Shown here: positions 45,382 through 55,747 of the stretch, one piece after another
Position numbering within the stretch: the stretch's first letter is position 1
Layout of the letters: the number at the start of each line of letters is the position of its first letter
NCBI GenBank assembly: GCA_002454815.1
Contig: DKJL01000017.1
Location: 93,009 to 157,008 of the forward strand
Origin: Flavobacteriales bacterium UBA6693
GTDB lineage: Bacteria > Bacteroidota > Bacteroidia > Flavobacteriales > Weeksellaceae
Length of the DNA stretch: 64,000 nucleotides
Direction: 5' to 3'
The notes under the pieces: generated by a model
The model's database searches: none
The model's input: the letters and a program-made list of their open reading frames with translations, nothing else
What the model was told of the DNA's origin: nothing
Position numbers and translations under genes: made by a program

Positions 45382-46488
45382 GTGAAGTACTACATTATTG
45401 CCGGTGAAGCCTCGGGAGACCTGCATGCATCGAACCTTATAAAATCCATTAAAAAAAAAGACCACCTCGCGGAGTTTCGCTTTTGGGGCGGCGATCTTAT
45501 GGCCGCCGCGGCGGGAAGTGCGCCGGTGAAGCACTATAAAGAATTGGCTTTTATGGGTTTTCTGGAAGTGGTGCAAAATCTGGGAACGATTCTGAAGAAT
45601 ATAAAATTCTGCAAGCAGGACCTCGCAAGCTATCAGCCCGATGTGGTCATTCTGGTGGATTATCCTGGATTTAACCTGCGCATCGCCGAGTTTGCCAAAG
45701 GTCAGGGCGCGCGCGTTGTGTATTACATTTCGCCGCAACTGTGGGCGTGGAAAGAAGGGCGCGTGGAGAAAATTCGGAAACACGTGGATCAGCTGCTCGT
45801 CATTTTGCCTTTTGAAAAAGAATTTTATCAGAAGCATGAGGTTGTTGCAGAATTTGTGGGTCATCCGTTGCTAGATGCGGTTTCGGATCTGCCGCCGGTT
45901 CATCCCGCGGATTTCAAGAGAGAACACCAGTTGAGTGATCAACCGATCATCGCGCTTTTGCCGGGATCGCGCCAGCAGGAAGTCAAAAAAATGCTGCAAT
46001 TGATGTTGTCCGTACGGCAGTATTTCCCCAAATATCAGTTTGTAATAGCGGGTGCGCCTGGACTTACGCCTGATTTTTATGAACAGTTTACCGACGACCA
46101 AGTACATTTTGTTTCCAATAAAACCTACTATCTTTTGCGCTGTTCGGAAGCCGCCCTGGTGACTTCCGGAACCGCCACGCTGGAGACTGCTTTGCTCAAT
46201 GTGCCGGAAGTAGTGTGTTACCGCAGCAGCACGATTTCCTATGAAATCGGCAAACGTGTAGTGAAAAATATCCGCTTTATTTCGCTTGTAAACCTAATCA
46301 TGGATCAGGAAATTGTAACGGAGCTCATCCAATCGGAGCTGACTACCGAAAATCTGGTGAAAGAACTTACTTCAATTTTAAACGGCGAAGGCCGCGAGAA
46401 AATGTTGCAGAATTACCGGCTGCTGCGCGAAAAACTCGGTGGGCGCGGCGCCAGTGATGCGGCGGCAGAAGCCATTGTTAATGGGTGA
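45382..46488 (+). CDS. lpxB: Lipid-A-disaccharide synthase
   Basis: Joins UDP-diacylglucosamine and lipid X to lipid A disaccharide phosphate at the inner membrane. 368 residues, GT-B fold of family GT19. Landmarks: IAGEASGDLHASNLIKSI at the N-terminus, LVDYPGFNLRIAEFAK, YISPQLWAWKEGRVEKI, LLPGSRQQEVKKML and TSGTATLETALLNVPEVV. The start is GTG at 45382 (KYYIIAGEASGD); no ATG fits. ComEC follows. Confidence 0.96.
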   Translation: MKYYIIAGEASGDLHASNLIKSIKKKDHLAEFRFWGGDLMAAAAGSAPVKHYKELAFMGFLEVVQNLGTILKNIKFCKQDLASYQPDVVILVDYPGFNLRIAEFAKGQGARVVYYISPQLWAWKEGRVEKIRKHVDQLLVILPFEKEFYQKHEVVAEFVGHPLLDAVSDLPPVHPADFKREHQLSDQPIIALLPGSRQQEVKKMLQLMLSVRQYFPKYQFVIAGAPGLTPDFYEQFTDDQVHFVSNKTYYLLRCSEAALVTSGTATLETALLNVPEVVCYRSSTISYEIGKRVVKNIRFISLVNLIMDQEIVTELIQSELTTENLVKELTSILNGEGREKMLQNYRLLREKLGGRGASDAAAEAIVNG

Positions 46489-46538
46489 TTTCACGGTCGG
46501 CACGGTGCTGCGAATGTGTTACTTTTATCTGAAAAAAC

Positions 46539-48287
46539 TTGCAAAAGCAGCCGTTACTCATTCTCTGCCTGTGTTTTATCGCAGGCATTGTGGTGCAGGA
46601 TCTGTGGATCCTGAGTCGTGGTGCCCTTTTGTTAGTATTGCTGATCGCGCTGGTGATGCAGGCGGTCTTTTTCCTCCCCGGTTTCCTGGCTTATCAGCTG
46701 CGGAAGGTTTCGCTGGGTTTTCTTTTTCTCATTTTTGGACTCGCAGCGCACGAGCTGCATTCGACTTCGGCCGGGATTCCGATTGTTGAAAATAAAAGCG
46801 AGTGCATCTTTAAACTGCGCAAAAAACTCAACAGTAACGAAAAAAACCGACGTTATGAAATTGTCGCCTGGCAGAACAATCATCAGTTCCGCTCGGTGCT
46901 TTCTGTCCCGCGAGCAGAACCGGAACTGGATTATATGCATTACTATAAAGCGTCGCTCTACATTAACGCATTGGAGAAACCCTACAGCGATTTTCAGTTT
47001 AATTATCAAAAATACTTAGCGCGGAAAGGTATTTATTACCAAAGTTATCTGCCCGGTAATCTTCAGCGGGAGAAACGTTCGGATCTTTCCTTCAGTGAAA
47101 AGATACGACAGGCCAGGCTGCAACTTTTACGCAAAATAGACGCAGCGCCGCTTCAAAAACGTACGCGCGAATTTGCCAAAGGGATCATTCTGGCAGATCG
47201 TACCGAGATGGATCAGGAAACGCTGCGAGATTTCCGCAACTCCGGAACCATGCATATTCTGGCAATTTCAGGTACGCACATGGCGATCATTTTTGGGGTA
47301 ATTTTAGCTGTTTTCAACGTTTTGCTCAGCGAGAAGTACCGTAATCTTAAAATTATTTTGGCACTGGTGCTGATCTGGACCTTTGCGGTCTTTATCGATT
47401 ACGGTAACTCAGTCATCCGCAGCTGTATAATGATATCGTGCTATTATATATTCCGGTTACTGCAACGGAAAACCGACTTATTGCACGCGCTGTCACTGGC
47501 AGCTTTTGTGATACTTTTCATCGATTCCAATCAGGTATTTGATGTCGGTTTTCAGTTGAGTTTTTCCGCGGTGCTCGGGATTTTTTGGTTTAATCAGCCT
47601 TTGCTGAAACGTTTGCCGCTGCCAAAAAATAAAGTGCAGAATCTCCTGTTGAACATCGTCAGCATCAGTATCGCAGCACAGCTTGCGACTTTACCGCTGG
47701 TCATTTATTATTTCCACCAATATTCAAGTATATCACTTTTGGCCAATTTGATCATCATTCCTTTCGCCGAAATAATCATCGTTTTCTCTTTATTAATGGT
47801 GGGCCTTATCGGTTTTTCACTGAATTTTATGTGGCTGAACCAAATGTTCGATACCGTTATTGCACACTCTTTAAAGGCGGTGCATTATTTCGGTGATTTG
47901 GATTTCGCGCTGCACGAAATGATTCCGCTCACTTTGTTGGAGGTGGCTTTGCTTGCGATAATTCTTTATTTTCTGCGCCCGCTGATTATAAAAATCAATA
48001 TCCGGAACCTAACGCGAGTCGCGTTTTTTATTGTGCTTTTCGTCTCTCTGCGTTTTCTTTTAAACTATCGCGCGCGCAGCCTCGATGAGATTCTGGTGCA
48101 TCATTTCTTCAATCATGAAATTTACTCAGTTAAAAAAGGCGGTGAGGTTATCTTTTATCTGAGCGATGAGGTGGACAGGGAAAAGGTGAAACAATATGTC
48201 ATTATGCCCTACTTGACTTCGCGACGGACGAAAAATTATGTCATTAAAAAAGGAGAAAAGCATCCATCAGAATTTTCTTTACGGTGA
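46539..48287 (+). CDS. ComEC/Rec2 family membrane channel, no metallo-beta-lactamase domain
   Basis: DNA-uptake channel protein family. 582 residues with an N-terminal hydrophobic pair (residues 5-65), an OB-like periplasmic segment, then the competence domain from about 200: KGIILADRTEM, HILAISGTHMAII (His239), FDVGFQLSFSAVLGI and several helices. The C-terminal metallo-beta-lactamase domain of Gram-positive ComEC is absent; only about 110 residues follow the last helices. The start is TTG at 46539, 6 bases after an in-frame stop. Function in uptake here is inferred. Confidence 0.85.
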   Translation: MQKQPLLILCLCFIAGIVVQDLWILSRGALLLVLLIALVMQAVFFLPGFLAYQLRKVSLGFLFLIFGLAAHELHSTSAGIPIVENKSECIFKLRKKLNSNEKNRRYEIVAWQNNHQFRSVLSVPRAEPELDYMHYYKASLYINALEKPYSDFQFNYQKYLARKGIYYQSYLPGNLQREKRSDLSFSEKIRQARLQLLRKIDAAPLQKRTREFAKGIILADRTEMDQETLRDFRNSGTMHILAISGTHMAIIFGVILAVFNVLLSEKYRNLKIILALVLIWTFAVFIDYGNSVIRSCIMISCYYIFRLLQRKTDLLHALSLAAFVILFIDSNQVFDVGFQLSFSAVLGIFWFNQPLLKRLPLPKNKVQNLLLNIVSISIAAQLATLPLVIYYFHQYSSISLLANLIIIPFAEIIIVFSLLMVGLIGFSLNFMWLNQMFDTVIAHSLKAVHYFGDLDFALHEMIPLTLLEVALLAIILYFLRPLIIKINIRNLTRVAFFIVLFVSLRFLLNYRARSLDEILVHHFFNHEIYSVKKGGEVIFYLSDEVDREKVKQYVIMPYLTSRRTKNYVIKKGEKHPSEFSLR

Positions 48288-48390
48288 GGCCGGAGCGGTT
48301 TGCGGACGCCTTTACAGCGCATCTTATTTAGAAAGATTACAAACTAAAACATTCTGACATTTCTCACATGGGATTGGCTGTGCAATTTTC

Positions 48391-48398
48391 TAACTTTG
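48391..48398 (+). promoter_or_regulatory. -7 element of the sdhCAB operon
   Basis: TAACTTTG matches TAnnTTTG, 27 bases before the sdhC ATG; the -33 box is poor. Confidence 0.55.
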
Positions 48399-48424
48399 TA
48401 AGAATTCAAATTTAAACCTTAATT

Positions 48425-49087
48425 ATGGCAGGATTAACAAGTTCTACTATCGGTAGAAAGTACGCAATGGCATTGTCTGCAATGTTTTTGCTCATTTTCC
48501 TAATTATGCACCTCACGGTGAATTTACTCTCAGTGATCAGTCCGGCATTATTCAACTCAGCGTCAGATTTTATGGGTTATAGCCCTGTAATCCAGATTTT
48601 GATGCAGCCTATTCTGGGTTTTGCGGTTATCTTCCACTTCGTGATGGGTTTTATCCTCGAGATTCGGAACCGGAATGCGCGCCCTATCAAGTACGGTATG
48701 AATAATCCTTCTGCCAATTCCACCTGGATGTCGCGTAATATGATTATTTCAGGCCTTGTGGTGCTCTTCTTTCTAGGCCTTCACATGTACGATTTCTGGT
48801 GGCATGAGATTGATTACAAGTACATCGCGGGCACCGCTCCAGATTCAGAACGTTTTTGGCCGGAGCTTCATGCACGGTTTGGGAATCCGGCGCGTGTAGG
48901 TATTTACGTGATTTCGTTCGTGTTGTTGGGACTGCATTTGGCGCATGGTTTTCAGTCGTCTTTCCAGTCGATTGGCGCACGGCATCCGAAGTATACGCCG
49001 GTGATCAAAGCAATAGGAAGTTGGTACTCTATCCTGATTCCGCTTGGTTTTATCTTCATCGCCGTTTACCACTTCTTAACTCAATAA
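48425..49087 (+). CDS. sdhC: Succinate dehydrogenase cytochrome b subunit
   Basis: Membrane anchor of complex II (succinate:quinone oxidoreductase) of the single-subunit, di-heme type found in Bacteroidota. 220 residues with five hydrophobic segments. Candidate heme ligands are His29, His71, His120 and His171/174, spaced as in the Wolinella-type FrdC/SdhC. It begins the operon sdhC-sdhA-sdhB. The spacer to sdhA holds a 7-base A/T-rich array. Confidence 0.93.
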   Translation: MAGLTSSTIGRKYAMALSAMFLLIFLIMHLTVNLLSVISPALFNSASDFMGYSPVIQILMQPILGFAVIFHFVMGFILEIRNRNARPIKYGMNNPSANSTWMSRNMIISGLVVLFFLGLHMYDFWWHEIDYKYIAGTAPDSERFWPELHARFGNPARVGIYVISFVLLGLHLAHGFQSSFQSIGARHPKYTPVIKAIGSWYSILIPLGFIFIAVYHFLTQ

Positions 49088-49110
49088 ATTTTAAAATTTA
49101 AGGCAACTAA

Positions 49111-49138
49111 AAATTTAAGATTTAAAATTTAAAATTTC
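49111..49138 (+). repeat. Tandem 7-base array before sdhA
   Basis: Four units: AAATTTA, AGATTTA, AAATTTA, AAATTTC, ending 4 bases before the ATG at 49143. Same period and position as the arrays before rplP and rpsD. Confidence 0.8.
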
Positions 49139-49142
49139 AACA

Positions 49143-51155
49143 ATGAGCAAATTAGATTCAAAAATTCCGGCAGGTCCGCTTGCGGATAAATGGAAAAATC
49201 ATAAAGACCACATGAACCTTGTCTCGCCAAACAATCGGGACAAGATTGATATTATCGTTGTAGGTACCGGCCTCGCTGGCGGATCTGCAGCAGCTACACT
49301 TGCAGAACAGGGCTATAATGTAAAGGCATTTTGCTACCAGGACTCTCCAAGAAGAGCACACTCTATTGCAGCGCAGGGAGGGATCAACGCAGCCAAAAAT
49401 TATCAGGGCGATGGGGATTCCATCTACCGGCTGTTTTATGACACTATTAAAGGAGGCGATTACCGTGCCCGTGAAGCCAACGTCTACCGGCTTGCCGAAG
49501 TATCGGGTAATATTATCGATCAGTGCGTCGCACAGGGAGTACCTTTTGGGCGTGAATATGGCGGGCAGTTGGACAACCGCTCTTTTGGTGGTGTGCAGGT
49601 AAAACGAACATTCTACGCGAAAGGACAAACGGGTCAGCAACTTCTTTTAGGTGCTTACTCTGCCATGAGCCGACAAATCGGTAAAGGAAGAATAAAAATG
49701 TACAACCGTCATGAAATGATGGATCTTGTGATCGTCGATGGAAAGGCACGCGGAATTATTGCCCGTAACCTGGTCACCGGCGAAATCGAAAAACATTCTG
49801 CCCATGCAGTCGTCATCGCATCCGGCGGTTACGGAAATGTTTATTTCCTTTCTACCAATGCGATGGGCTCGAACGTATCGGCCGCCTGGAAGATCCATAA
49901 AAAGGGCGCTTATTTTGCCAATCCTTGTTTTGTACAGATTCACCCAACCTGTATTCCGGTTCACGGAAAACAGCAGTCGAAACTTACGTTGATGTCGGAA
50001 TCACTTCGGAACTCCGGCCGTATTTGGGTGCCGAAGAAAATCGAAGATGCAGAAGCCATACGTGCCGGTAAACTGAAAGCGCAGGATATCCCTGCAGAAG
50101 ACCGCGATTATTATCTTGAGCGTCGTTATCCTGCTTTCGGGAATCTTGTACCGCGTGACGTTGCTTCGCGCGCTGCTAAAGAACGTTGCGATGCCGGCTA
50201 CGGGATCGAAAACAATGACACGCATGAAGGCGTTTTCCTGGATTTCTCGACAGAAATAATGAAAAAAGGAAGCGAAGCCGCCATCGAAAAAAATATTCAT
50301 AATCCAACGCCTCAGCAGATTTATGACCTAGGGAAAGCTTGGGTTGAAGAAAAATATGGTAACCTGTTTGTGATGTACGAAAAGATCACGGCAGATAATC
50401 CCTATGTGACGCCAATGAAAATTTATCCTGCAGTACACTATACAATGGGTGGCGTTTGGGTAGATTATAATTTACAGTCTACCATCCCCGGATGTTTCGT
50501 GATCGGTGAGGCCAACTTCTCTGACCATGGAGCTAACCGTCTTGGTGCTTCGGCGCTGATGCAGGGTCTGGCAGACGGTTATTTTGTCCTGCCGTATACG
50601 ATTGCAGACTATTTGGCTGCTGATATCCGTACCGGAACGATTCCTACTGAGACCGCTGAATTCGATACTGCGGCAAAAGAGATTCAGGACAAAGTAAACT
50701 TTTTCATTAACAATAACGGAAAATACAGTGTAGATCATTTCCACAAAAAGCTGGGACACATCATGTGGAACAAAGTTGGAATGGGCCGCACACCGGAAGG
50801 TTTGCAGGAAGCCATCCGCGAAATTGAGGAAGTGAGGAAGGAATTCTGGGCAGATGTAAGAGTACCGGGAGACGCGAATGGAATGAATATGGAATTGGAA
50901 AAAGCATTCCGTGTAGCCGACTTCCTGGAGTTGGGTCAGCTCATGGCAATCGATGCCCTAGAAAGACAAGAGTCTTGCGGTGGTCATTTTCGTTGGGACC
51001 ATGCAACACCGGAAGGTGAAGCAGAGCGTGATGACGAGAATTTCAAGTTCGTTTCCGTCTGGGAGTATCAGGGAGATAACATCAACCAAGAAGTATTGCA
51101 CAAGGAGGACCTTATCTATGAGAACATCGAGGTGAAAACAAGAAGTTATAAATAA
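49143..51155 (+). CDS. sdhA: Succinate dehydrogenase flavoprotein subunit
   Basis: Oxidises succinate to fumarate with covalently bound FAD. 670 residues. Landmarks: [20 protein letters not shown] (dinucleotide-binding), [15 protein letters not shown] with His73 as the FAD attachment site, [15 protein letters not shown], an [16 protein letters not shown] stretch, [13 protein letters not shown], and the C-terminal [11 protein letters not shown]. Followed after 22 bases by sdhB. Confidence 0.97.
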   Translation: MSKLDSKIPAGPLADKWKNHKDHMNLVSPNNRDKIDIIVVGTGLAGGSAAATLAEQGYNVKAFCYQDSPRRAHSIAAQGGINAAKNYQGDGDSIYRLFYDTIKGGDYRAREANVYRLAEVSGNIIDQCVAQGVPFGREYGGQLDNRSFGGVQVKRTFYAKGQTGQQLLLGAYSAMSRQIGKGRIKMYNRHEMMDLVIVDGKARGIIARNLVTGEIEKHSAHAVVIASGGYGNVYFLSTNAMGSNVSAAWKIHKKGAYFANPCFVQIHPTCIPVHGKQQSKLTLMSESLRNSGRIWVPKKIEDAEAIRAGKLKAQDIPAEDRDYYLERRYPAFGNLVPRDVASRAAKERCDAGYGIENNDTHEGVFLDFSTEIMKKGSEAAIEKNIHNPTPQQIYDLGKAWVEEKYGNLFVMYEKITADNPYVTPMKIYPAVHYTMGGVWVDYNLQSTIPGCFVIGEANFSDHGANRLGASALMQGLADGYFVLPYTIADYLAADIRTGTIPTETAEFDTAAKEIQDKVNFFINNNGKYSVDHFHKKLGHIMWNKVGMGRTPEGLQEAIREIEEVRKEFWADVRVPGDANGMNMELEKAFRVADFLELGQLMAIDALERQESCGGHFRWDHATPEGEAERDDENFKFVSVWEYQGDNINQEVLHKEDLIYENIEVKTRSYK

Positions 51156-51177
51156 TCTCCAATAAATAATCAATACA

Positions 51178-51945
51178 ATGAGTACTAAAAAAGGATTAAA
51201 CCTGACTCTGAAAATTTGGAGACAGAAAAATAATAAATCAAAAGGACAGTTCGAGACTTACAAGTTGGCTGATGTTTCTACCGATTCGTCATTTCTCGAA
51301 ATGCTGGATATGCTTAATGAGCAACTGATCGTTGAGGGTCAGGAGCCCGTAGCTTTCGATCATGACTGCCGCGAAGGAATTTGCGGAATGTGTTCGCTTT
51401 ATATCAATGGGCGGCCACATGGTCCGGACACAGGTATTACCACTTGCCAACTGCACATGCGCATGTTCAAAGACGGTGAGACTATCCATATCGAGCCTTG
51501 GAGAAGTGCAGCATTTCCTATCATTAAAGATTTGGTGACAGACCGCAGTGCTTTTGACCGAGTAATGGCTGCAGGCGGATTTGTTTCGGTCAATACTTCG
51601 GGAAATACGCTCGACGCTAATGCGATTCTGGTTCCTAAAGAAGATGCCGACAGCGCCATGGATGCTGCCGCGTGTATCTCCTGCGGTGCTTGTGTAGCGA
51701 CCTGCGTCAACGGTTCAGCAATGCTTTTTGTAGGTGCAAAAGTAACCCAACTGGCACTTTTGCCACAAGGTAGAGTAGAAGCTGAGCGCCGCGTGCTGAA
51801 TATGGTGAAAGCCATGGATGAAGAAGGTTTTGGAAATTGCTCCAACACCGGTGCCTGCGAGGTAGAATGTCCGAAAGGAATTTCCTTGGGCGTCATCGCG
51901 AAAATGAACCGTGAGTACATGACAGCGCATCTGGACAAAGGATAA
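51178..51945 (+). CDS. sdhB: Succinate dehydrogenase iron-sulfur subunit
   Basis: Carries electrons from FAD to quinone through three clusters. 255 residues. Cysteine groups: CREGICGMC with a later Cys (2Fe-2S, residues about 65-85), [11 protein letters not shown] (4Fe-4S) and [15 protein letters not shown] (3Fe-4S). Last gene of sdhCAB; a terminator follows at 51968. Confidence 0.97.
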   Translation: MSTKKGLNLTLKIWRQKNNKSKGQFETYKLADVSTDSSFLEMLDMLNEQLIVEGQEPVAFDHDCREGICGMCSLYINGRPHGPDTGITTCQLHMRMFKDGETIHIEPWRSAAFPIIKDLVTDRSAFDRVMAAGGFVSVNTSGNTLDANAILVPKEDADSAMDAAACISCGACVATCVNGSAMLFVGAKVTQLALLPQGRVEAERRVLNMVKAMDEEGFGNCSNTGACEVECPKGISLGVIAKMNREYMTAHLDKG

Positions 51946-51967
51946 ATGTTCTTTATTTAATAATTAT

Positions 51968-51999
51968 AAATCTGCTTCCAACTTTGGGAGCAGATTTTT
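51968..51999 (+). terminator. Terminator of sdhCAB
   Basis: AAATCTGCTTCC pairs with GGGAGCAGATTT around AACTTT, followed by T-rich sequence. Confidence 0.85.
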
Positions 52000-52121
52000 G
52001 TTTGTTAAATTTTCACAATTCTTAAACTAAAATTTCGCATAACACGCCGAATGGCTTACTTTTGCCCGAATTATCCTGCGAGTGGATGATCAGTAAAGAA
52101 TTATAAAATCAACTATAAAAA

Positions 52122-53633
52122 ATGACAAAGTATTTCCTGATGTTATTTGTGGCCTTCGTGGCATTGTCGTGCTCAAAAAAAGTAGAAGTCAGCGGCAATT
52201 TCGCCGGCGGATCTCCACTGGAGCGCATCGAATTTATTGAGGCTTCCGGTGTGGCGACACTGCCACTCATCAACATCGGTGTCGATCCGAAAGGCAATTT
52301 CAAAGGCAGCTTCGATGCTCCCAAAGACGGCATGTATATTATGACGTATGCCGGAAAGCAAGCTATGGTTTATCTGAAAGGAGGTCAGAGCATTAATATA
52401 TCAGGCAACGCACAGAATTTTCCAGACCAGTTCACGGTAACCGGTGATGCCAAGGAAAACAACGAATTCCTGAAACAGGTACAAAAGAACATCGAGTCGT
52501 ACGCGTCGAAAATTAACGTCGGCGAACTTGTTTCCAAAGAGCAGCCTGCTTTCCTGAAAGAGGTGGAAAAGATAAAAACGGATTTGGAAAAACACATCGA
52601 AACGGCTTCAAAAGCAACGTCACCGGACAGCGACGTGGTGCAGTGGAAAAAAGATGAGCTCAATGCCAGCGTTCTCGGACTGATGAGCCAGTACGAAATG
52701 CACCGTCCGCAGGTAAGCCAGAACCCGAACTTTAAAGTTTCGAAAGAATTCGCTGAACTGGAAAATAAACTGAAGAAAAACGAAGAACGCCTCATCAAAA
52801 CACAGCCGATCTACCGCAACTATTTACTCGGGAAACTCAGCAAAGAATTCCAGACCTTCGCGGAGAAGAATAATAACAACGGAGCAGAGATTTCTACCGT
52901 GCTTTTCTCAAAATTTTTGGATACAAAGAAAGAAATGTCCAGTCTGTCCAAAGATTATCTGTTGGCTTTTGTAATGGCCAACAGCGATATTAACCCGAGT
53001 ACAAGTCCGGAGAATGCAGCGAAATTAAGTAAAATTATCGATGAAAAAATCAGCGATAAACAGATCCGCGAAGATTTGAAAAGAATCCAGTTTGTTATCA
53101 TCGGCCCTAAGATTGGCGAGCCGGTTTCCGACGCCAAACTCATTAAAGCTGATGGCAGCGAATACAAATTATCTGCAGCGAAAGCAAAACCTACTTTGGC
53201 CATGTTTTACGCCTCTTGGAATCCGTATATTTCAGAATCCAACATTCCTGTACTTAAAGAAGTAGTAAAATTCTATGGTTCCAAACTCGATTTTGTCTTC
53301 GTTAATATGGACGATACCAAAGATCAGTTCGCCAAAACCAGCGCTGCAATGATGCAGGGAATCGCTGGGACCAACGTGTACGCTGAGAACGGGATGAATT
53401 CACAGATCGCAAAAGACTTGGGTATTTATGGATTTAAACTGCCTTCTTACGTCGCCATCGACAAAGACGGTAAAATCGCCAGCAAGTTCTTTTTCAATCT
53501 GGGAGATCCTGAGCTGGTTACGGTTTTGGACAAACTTACCGGTCTGAAAGCGCCTGTCGCACCGGAAGCCACTCTTCAGAACGAATTGGTCTCGCCACCG
53601 ATGCCGGAAGCAACAGAAGTTCCTGCACCTTAA
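52122..53633 (+). CDS. Thioredoxin-fold lipoprotein lacking the CxxC motif
   Basis: 503 residues: LSC lipobox (Cys17) after MTKYFLMLFVAFVA, an N-terminal DUF4369-like beta domain (VEVSGNFAGGSPLERIEF), a charged helical middle (about 130-270), then a TlpA/AhpC-like thioredoxin domain from about 335: AKPTLAMFYASW, VFVNMDDTK, PSYVAIDKDGKI. Where thioredoxins have WCxPC, this protein has WNPY (366-369), so it cannot do disulfide exchange. A structural or binding role is inferred. Own terminator. Confidence 0.83.
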   Translation: MTKYFLMLFVAFVALSCSKKVEVSGNFAGGSPLERIEFIEASGVATLPLINIGVDPKGNFKGSFDAPKDGMYIMTYAGKQAMVYLKGGQSINISGNAQNFPDQFTVTGDAKENNEFLKQVQKNIESYASKINVGELVSKEQPAFLKEVEKIKTDLEKHIETASKATSPDSDVVQWKKDELNASVLGLMSQYEMHRPQVSQNPNFKVSKEFAELENKLKKNEERLIKTQPIYRNYLLGKLSKEFQTFAEKNNNNGAEISTVLFSKFLDTKKEMSSLSKDYLLAFVMANSDINPSTSPENAAKLSKIIDEKISDKQIREDLKRIQFVIIGPKIGEPVSDAKLIKADGSEYKLSAAKAKPTLAMFYASWNPYISESNIPVLKEVVKFYGSKLDFVFVNMDDTKDQFAKTSAAMMQGIAGTNVYAENGMNSQIAKDLGIYGFKLPSYVAIDKDGKIASKFFFNLGDPELVTVLDKLTGLKAPVAPEATLQNELVSPPMPEATEVPAP

Positions 53634-53652
53634 TAATAGATTAAATAAAATA

Positions 53653-53684
53653 GAGTCCCGCCGGTTTCCGTCGGGATTTTTTTT
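53653..53684 (+). terminator. Terminator after the thioredoxin-fold lipoprotein
   Basis: AGTCCCGCCGG pairs with CCGTCGGGATT around TTT, then eight T. Confidence 0.88.
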
Positions 53685-53812
53685 GTCTTAAATGAAAAAT
53701 AGCAAAAACATAAAATTAAACCAAAAATATCGTTAATGAAAGTGCGGATTTTCGGTAAAACAAACTAAAAGATCGCATGGTGTAAGGCGCTTATTTTTTT
53801 ATTTTAAAACAG

Positions 53813-53820
53813 TACTTTTG
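53813..53820 (+). promoter_or_regulatory. -7 element of rlmD
   Basis: TACTTTTG matches TAnnTTTG. It overlaps a possible TTG start at 53818, which supports the ATG at 53839 as the real start. Confidence 0.55.
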
Positions 53821-53838
53821 CTGTCATTAAACAGACTC

Positions 53839-55248
53839 ATGCGAAAGAAGCATAAAAATATCATTTTAGAAAATATAGCGCTCGTTTCTGCGGGATCAAA
53901 AGGCGTGGCAGTGGGCAGAACAGCCGAGGGCAAAACCGTTTTGGTTTCGGGCGCAGTGCCGGGCGATACGGTGCACGCGCGCGTAAAAAAATCAAAATCC
54001 AAATACTTCGAAGCTGAGGTTACCGAGATTATAGAACCTTCGCCGTTTCGGGTGGAGCCGCGCTGTATTCACTTCGGCGTGTGCGGCGGCTGCAAATGGC
54101 AGCATCTGGCGTACGAAAAGCAACTGGAGTTCAAACAAGACGAGGTTTATAACCACATGAAGCGCATCGCGGGTATCGAGGATTTTGAGACGATGCCAAT
54201 TTTGGGCAGTCCCGAGCCTTACTTTTACCGCAACAAAATGGAATTCTCATTTTCCAATGCGCGCTGGCTCACGCAATATGAAATCAGTTCCGAAGAGAAT
54301 TTCGGCAACCGGGACGCTTTAGGTTTTCATATTCCCGGCATGTGGAGCAAAATTTTGGATCTAAAAGAGTGCTGGCTTCAGGAAGATCCATCCAACGCGA
54401 TCCGGCTGGCCATCAAAAGTTTCGCTGTGGCCAACGGCCTCGAATTTTTTGATGTAAAAGAACAGAAAGGTTTCCTCCGAACGGTGATGCTGCGGCAGAA
54501 TTCCCGCCAGGAATGGATGGTTCTTTTTCAGCTGTACCGTGAAGAAAAAGAAAACCAGCAATTACTTTTTGATTTTCTCTTAAATGAATTTCCTGCTATC
54601 AAGACCCTGATGTTCGCCATCAATTCCAAACCCAATGATTCGCTTTATGATCAGGAGGTGCAGATCTATTACGGGGACGGATATTTAATGGAAGAAATGG
54701 AAGGTTTACAATTTAAAATTGGACCGAAGTCATTTTTTCAGACAAATTATAAGCAGGCGCTGAATCTGTATCAAAAGACACTGGAGTTCGCGGATCTTCA
54801 GGGACACGAAGTTGTGTATGATTTGTATACCGGCACGGGCACCATCGCGCAGTATGTAGCACGAAAAGCCAAGCAGGTGATTGGCATCGAATCGGTGCAG
54901 GAAGCCATTACCGCGGCAAAAGAGCACGCAGAGCTAAATGGATTAACCAACTGCACTTTTTACTGTGGTGATATGAAGGAGGTCTTCAATGACGAATTTA
55001 TTGCCAGTCATCCGCATCCGGATGTGCTGATCACCGATCCGCCGCGAGACGGAATGCACCAGAAAGTGGTAGAACAGATCCTGAAAATAGCGCCGGAAAA
55101 AATAGTCTATGTCAGCTGTAATTCTGCTACACAGGCGCGCGATTTGGCTTTGATGAAACACGCTTACCGGTTGGTGAAGATCTTGCCGGTCGATATGTTT
55201 CCTCAGACGCATCATGTTGAAAATATCGCCTTGTTGGTGAAAATTTAA
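53839..55248 (+). CDS. rlmD: 23S rRNA (uracil-5-)-methyltransferase
   Basis: Methylates a uridine of 23S rRNA (U1939 in E. coli) using SAM. N-terminal TRAM domain (about 5-65: LVSAGSKGVAVGR), an iron-sulfur cluster group (CIHFGVCGGCKWQHLAYEKQ), SAM-binding YDLYTGTGTIAQYVA, ITDPPRDGMHQKVV and the catalytic Cys in VYVSCNSATQARDL. 469 residues from 53839. RlmD versus the related RumB/TrmA group cannot be decided fully, but the cluster cysteines favour RlmD. Followed by DUF6452- and DUF6048-type genes. Confidence 0.92.
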   Translation: MRKKHKNIILENIALVSAGSKGVAVGRTAEGKTVLVSGAVPGDTVHARVKKSKSKYFEAEVTEIIEPSPFRVEPRCIHFGVCGGCKWQHLAYEKQLEFKQDEVYNHMKRIAGIEDFETMPILGSPEPYFYRNKMEFSFSNARWLTQYEISSEENFGNRDALGFHIPGMWSKILDLKECWLQEDPSNAIRLAIKSFAVANGLEFFDVKEQKGFLRTVMLRQNSRQEWMVLFQLYREEKENQQLLFDFLLNEFPAIKTLMFAINSKPNDSLYDQEVQIYYGDGYLMEEMEGLQFKIGPKSFFQTNYKQALNLYQKTLEFADLQGHEVVYDLYTGTGTIAQYVARKAKQVIGIESVQEAITAAKEHAELNGLTNCTFYCGDMKEVFNDEFIASHPHPDVLITDPPRDGMHQKVVEQILKIAPEKIVYVSCNSATQARDLALMKHAYRLVKILPVDMFPQTHHVENIALLVKI

Positions 55249-55264
55249 ACATAAAAATCTCTTT

Positions 55265-55747
55265 ATGAAAATCCGGAATTTGTTTTTTTTACTTTTTTTC
55301 ATCGGTTTAGCAGCAGTTTCCTGCATGAGTGATGACGACATCTGCATCAGTGGAGAAGCGACGCCGCGGATGAAAATGAAGTTCAAAACAAAATCGACCG
55401 GCAAGCAGAAAACGCTCGACTCTGTATTTGTAAAGGTGGACTACGGAAACGGCGCAGTGCCGGTAATCGCGAATACAAGCAAGACCGACTCACTCCTGCT
55501 GCCGTTGCGGGTAGACGATGCCGATTTTACTAAAATTTTTATTGGTACCACCCGAACACAGATAACTTCTGAAATCACGGTTCGTTACACCACGAAAGCT
55601 GAATATGTTTCGCCGGCGTGCGGCATAAAGAAAGTTTATGAAAACGTTAACGCAGAACTCAACGTCGCGGATGCTGTTTTGGGACTCGAAATGAACCAAA
55701 AAAATATTACGGATGAAAGCAAAACGCATCTTTTCCTGCTTTTTTAG
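55265..55747 (+). CDS. DUF6452-like lipoprotein
   Basis: 160 residues: signal peptide, AVSC lipobox near residue 20, then MSDDDICISGEATPRMKMKF and SVFVKVDYGNGAV, followed by VRYTTKAEYVSPACGIKKVY. The DDIC...TPR start is the family hallmark as I remember it. Function unknown. 16 bases after rlmD; its end overlaps the next gene by 35 bases. The order rlmD, DUF6452, DUF6048 recurs in flavobacteria. Confidence 0.75.
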   Translation: MKIRNLFFLLFFIGLAAVSCMSDDDICISGEATPRMKMKFKTKSTGKQKTLDSVFVKVDYGNGAVPVIANTSKTDSLLLPLRVDDADFTKIFIGTTRTQITSEITVRYTTKAEYVSPACGIKKVYENVNAELNVADAVLGLEMNQKNITDESKTHLFLLF

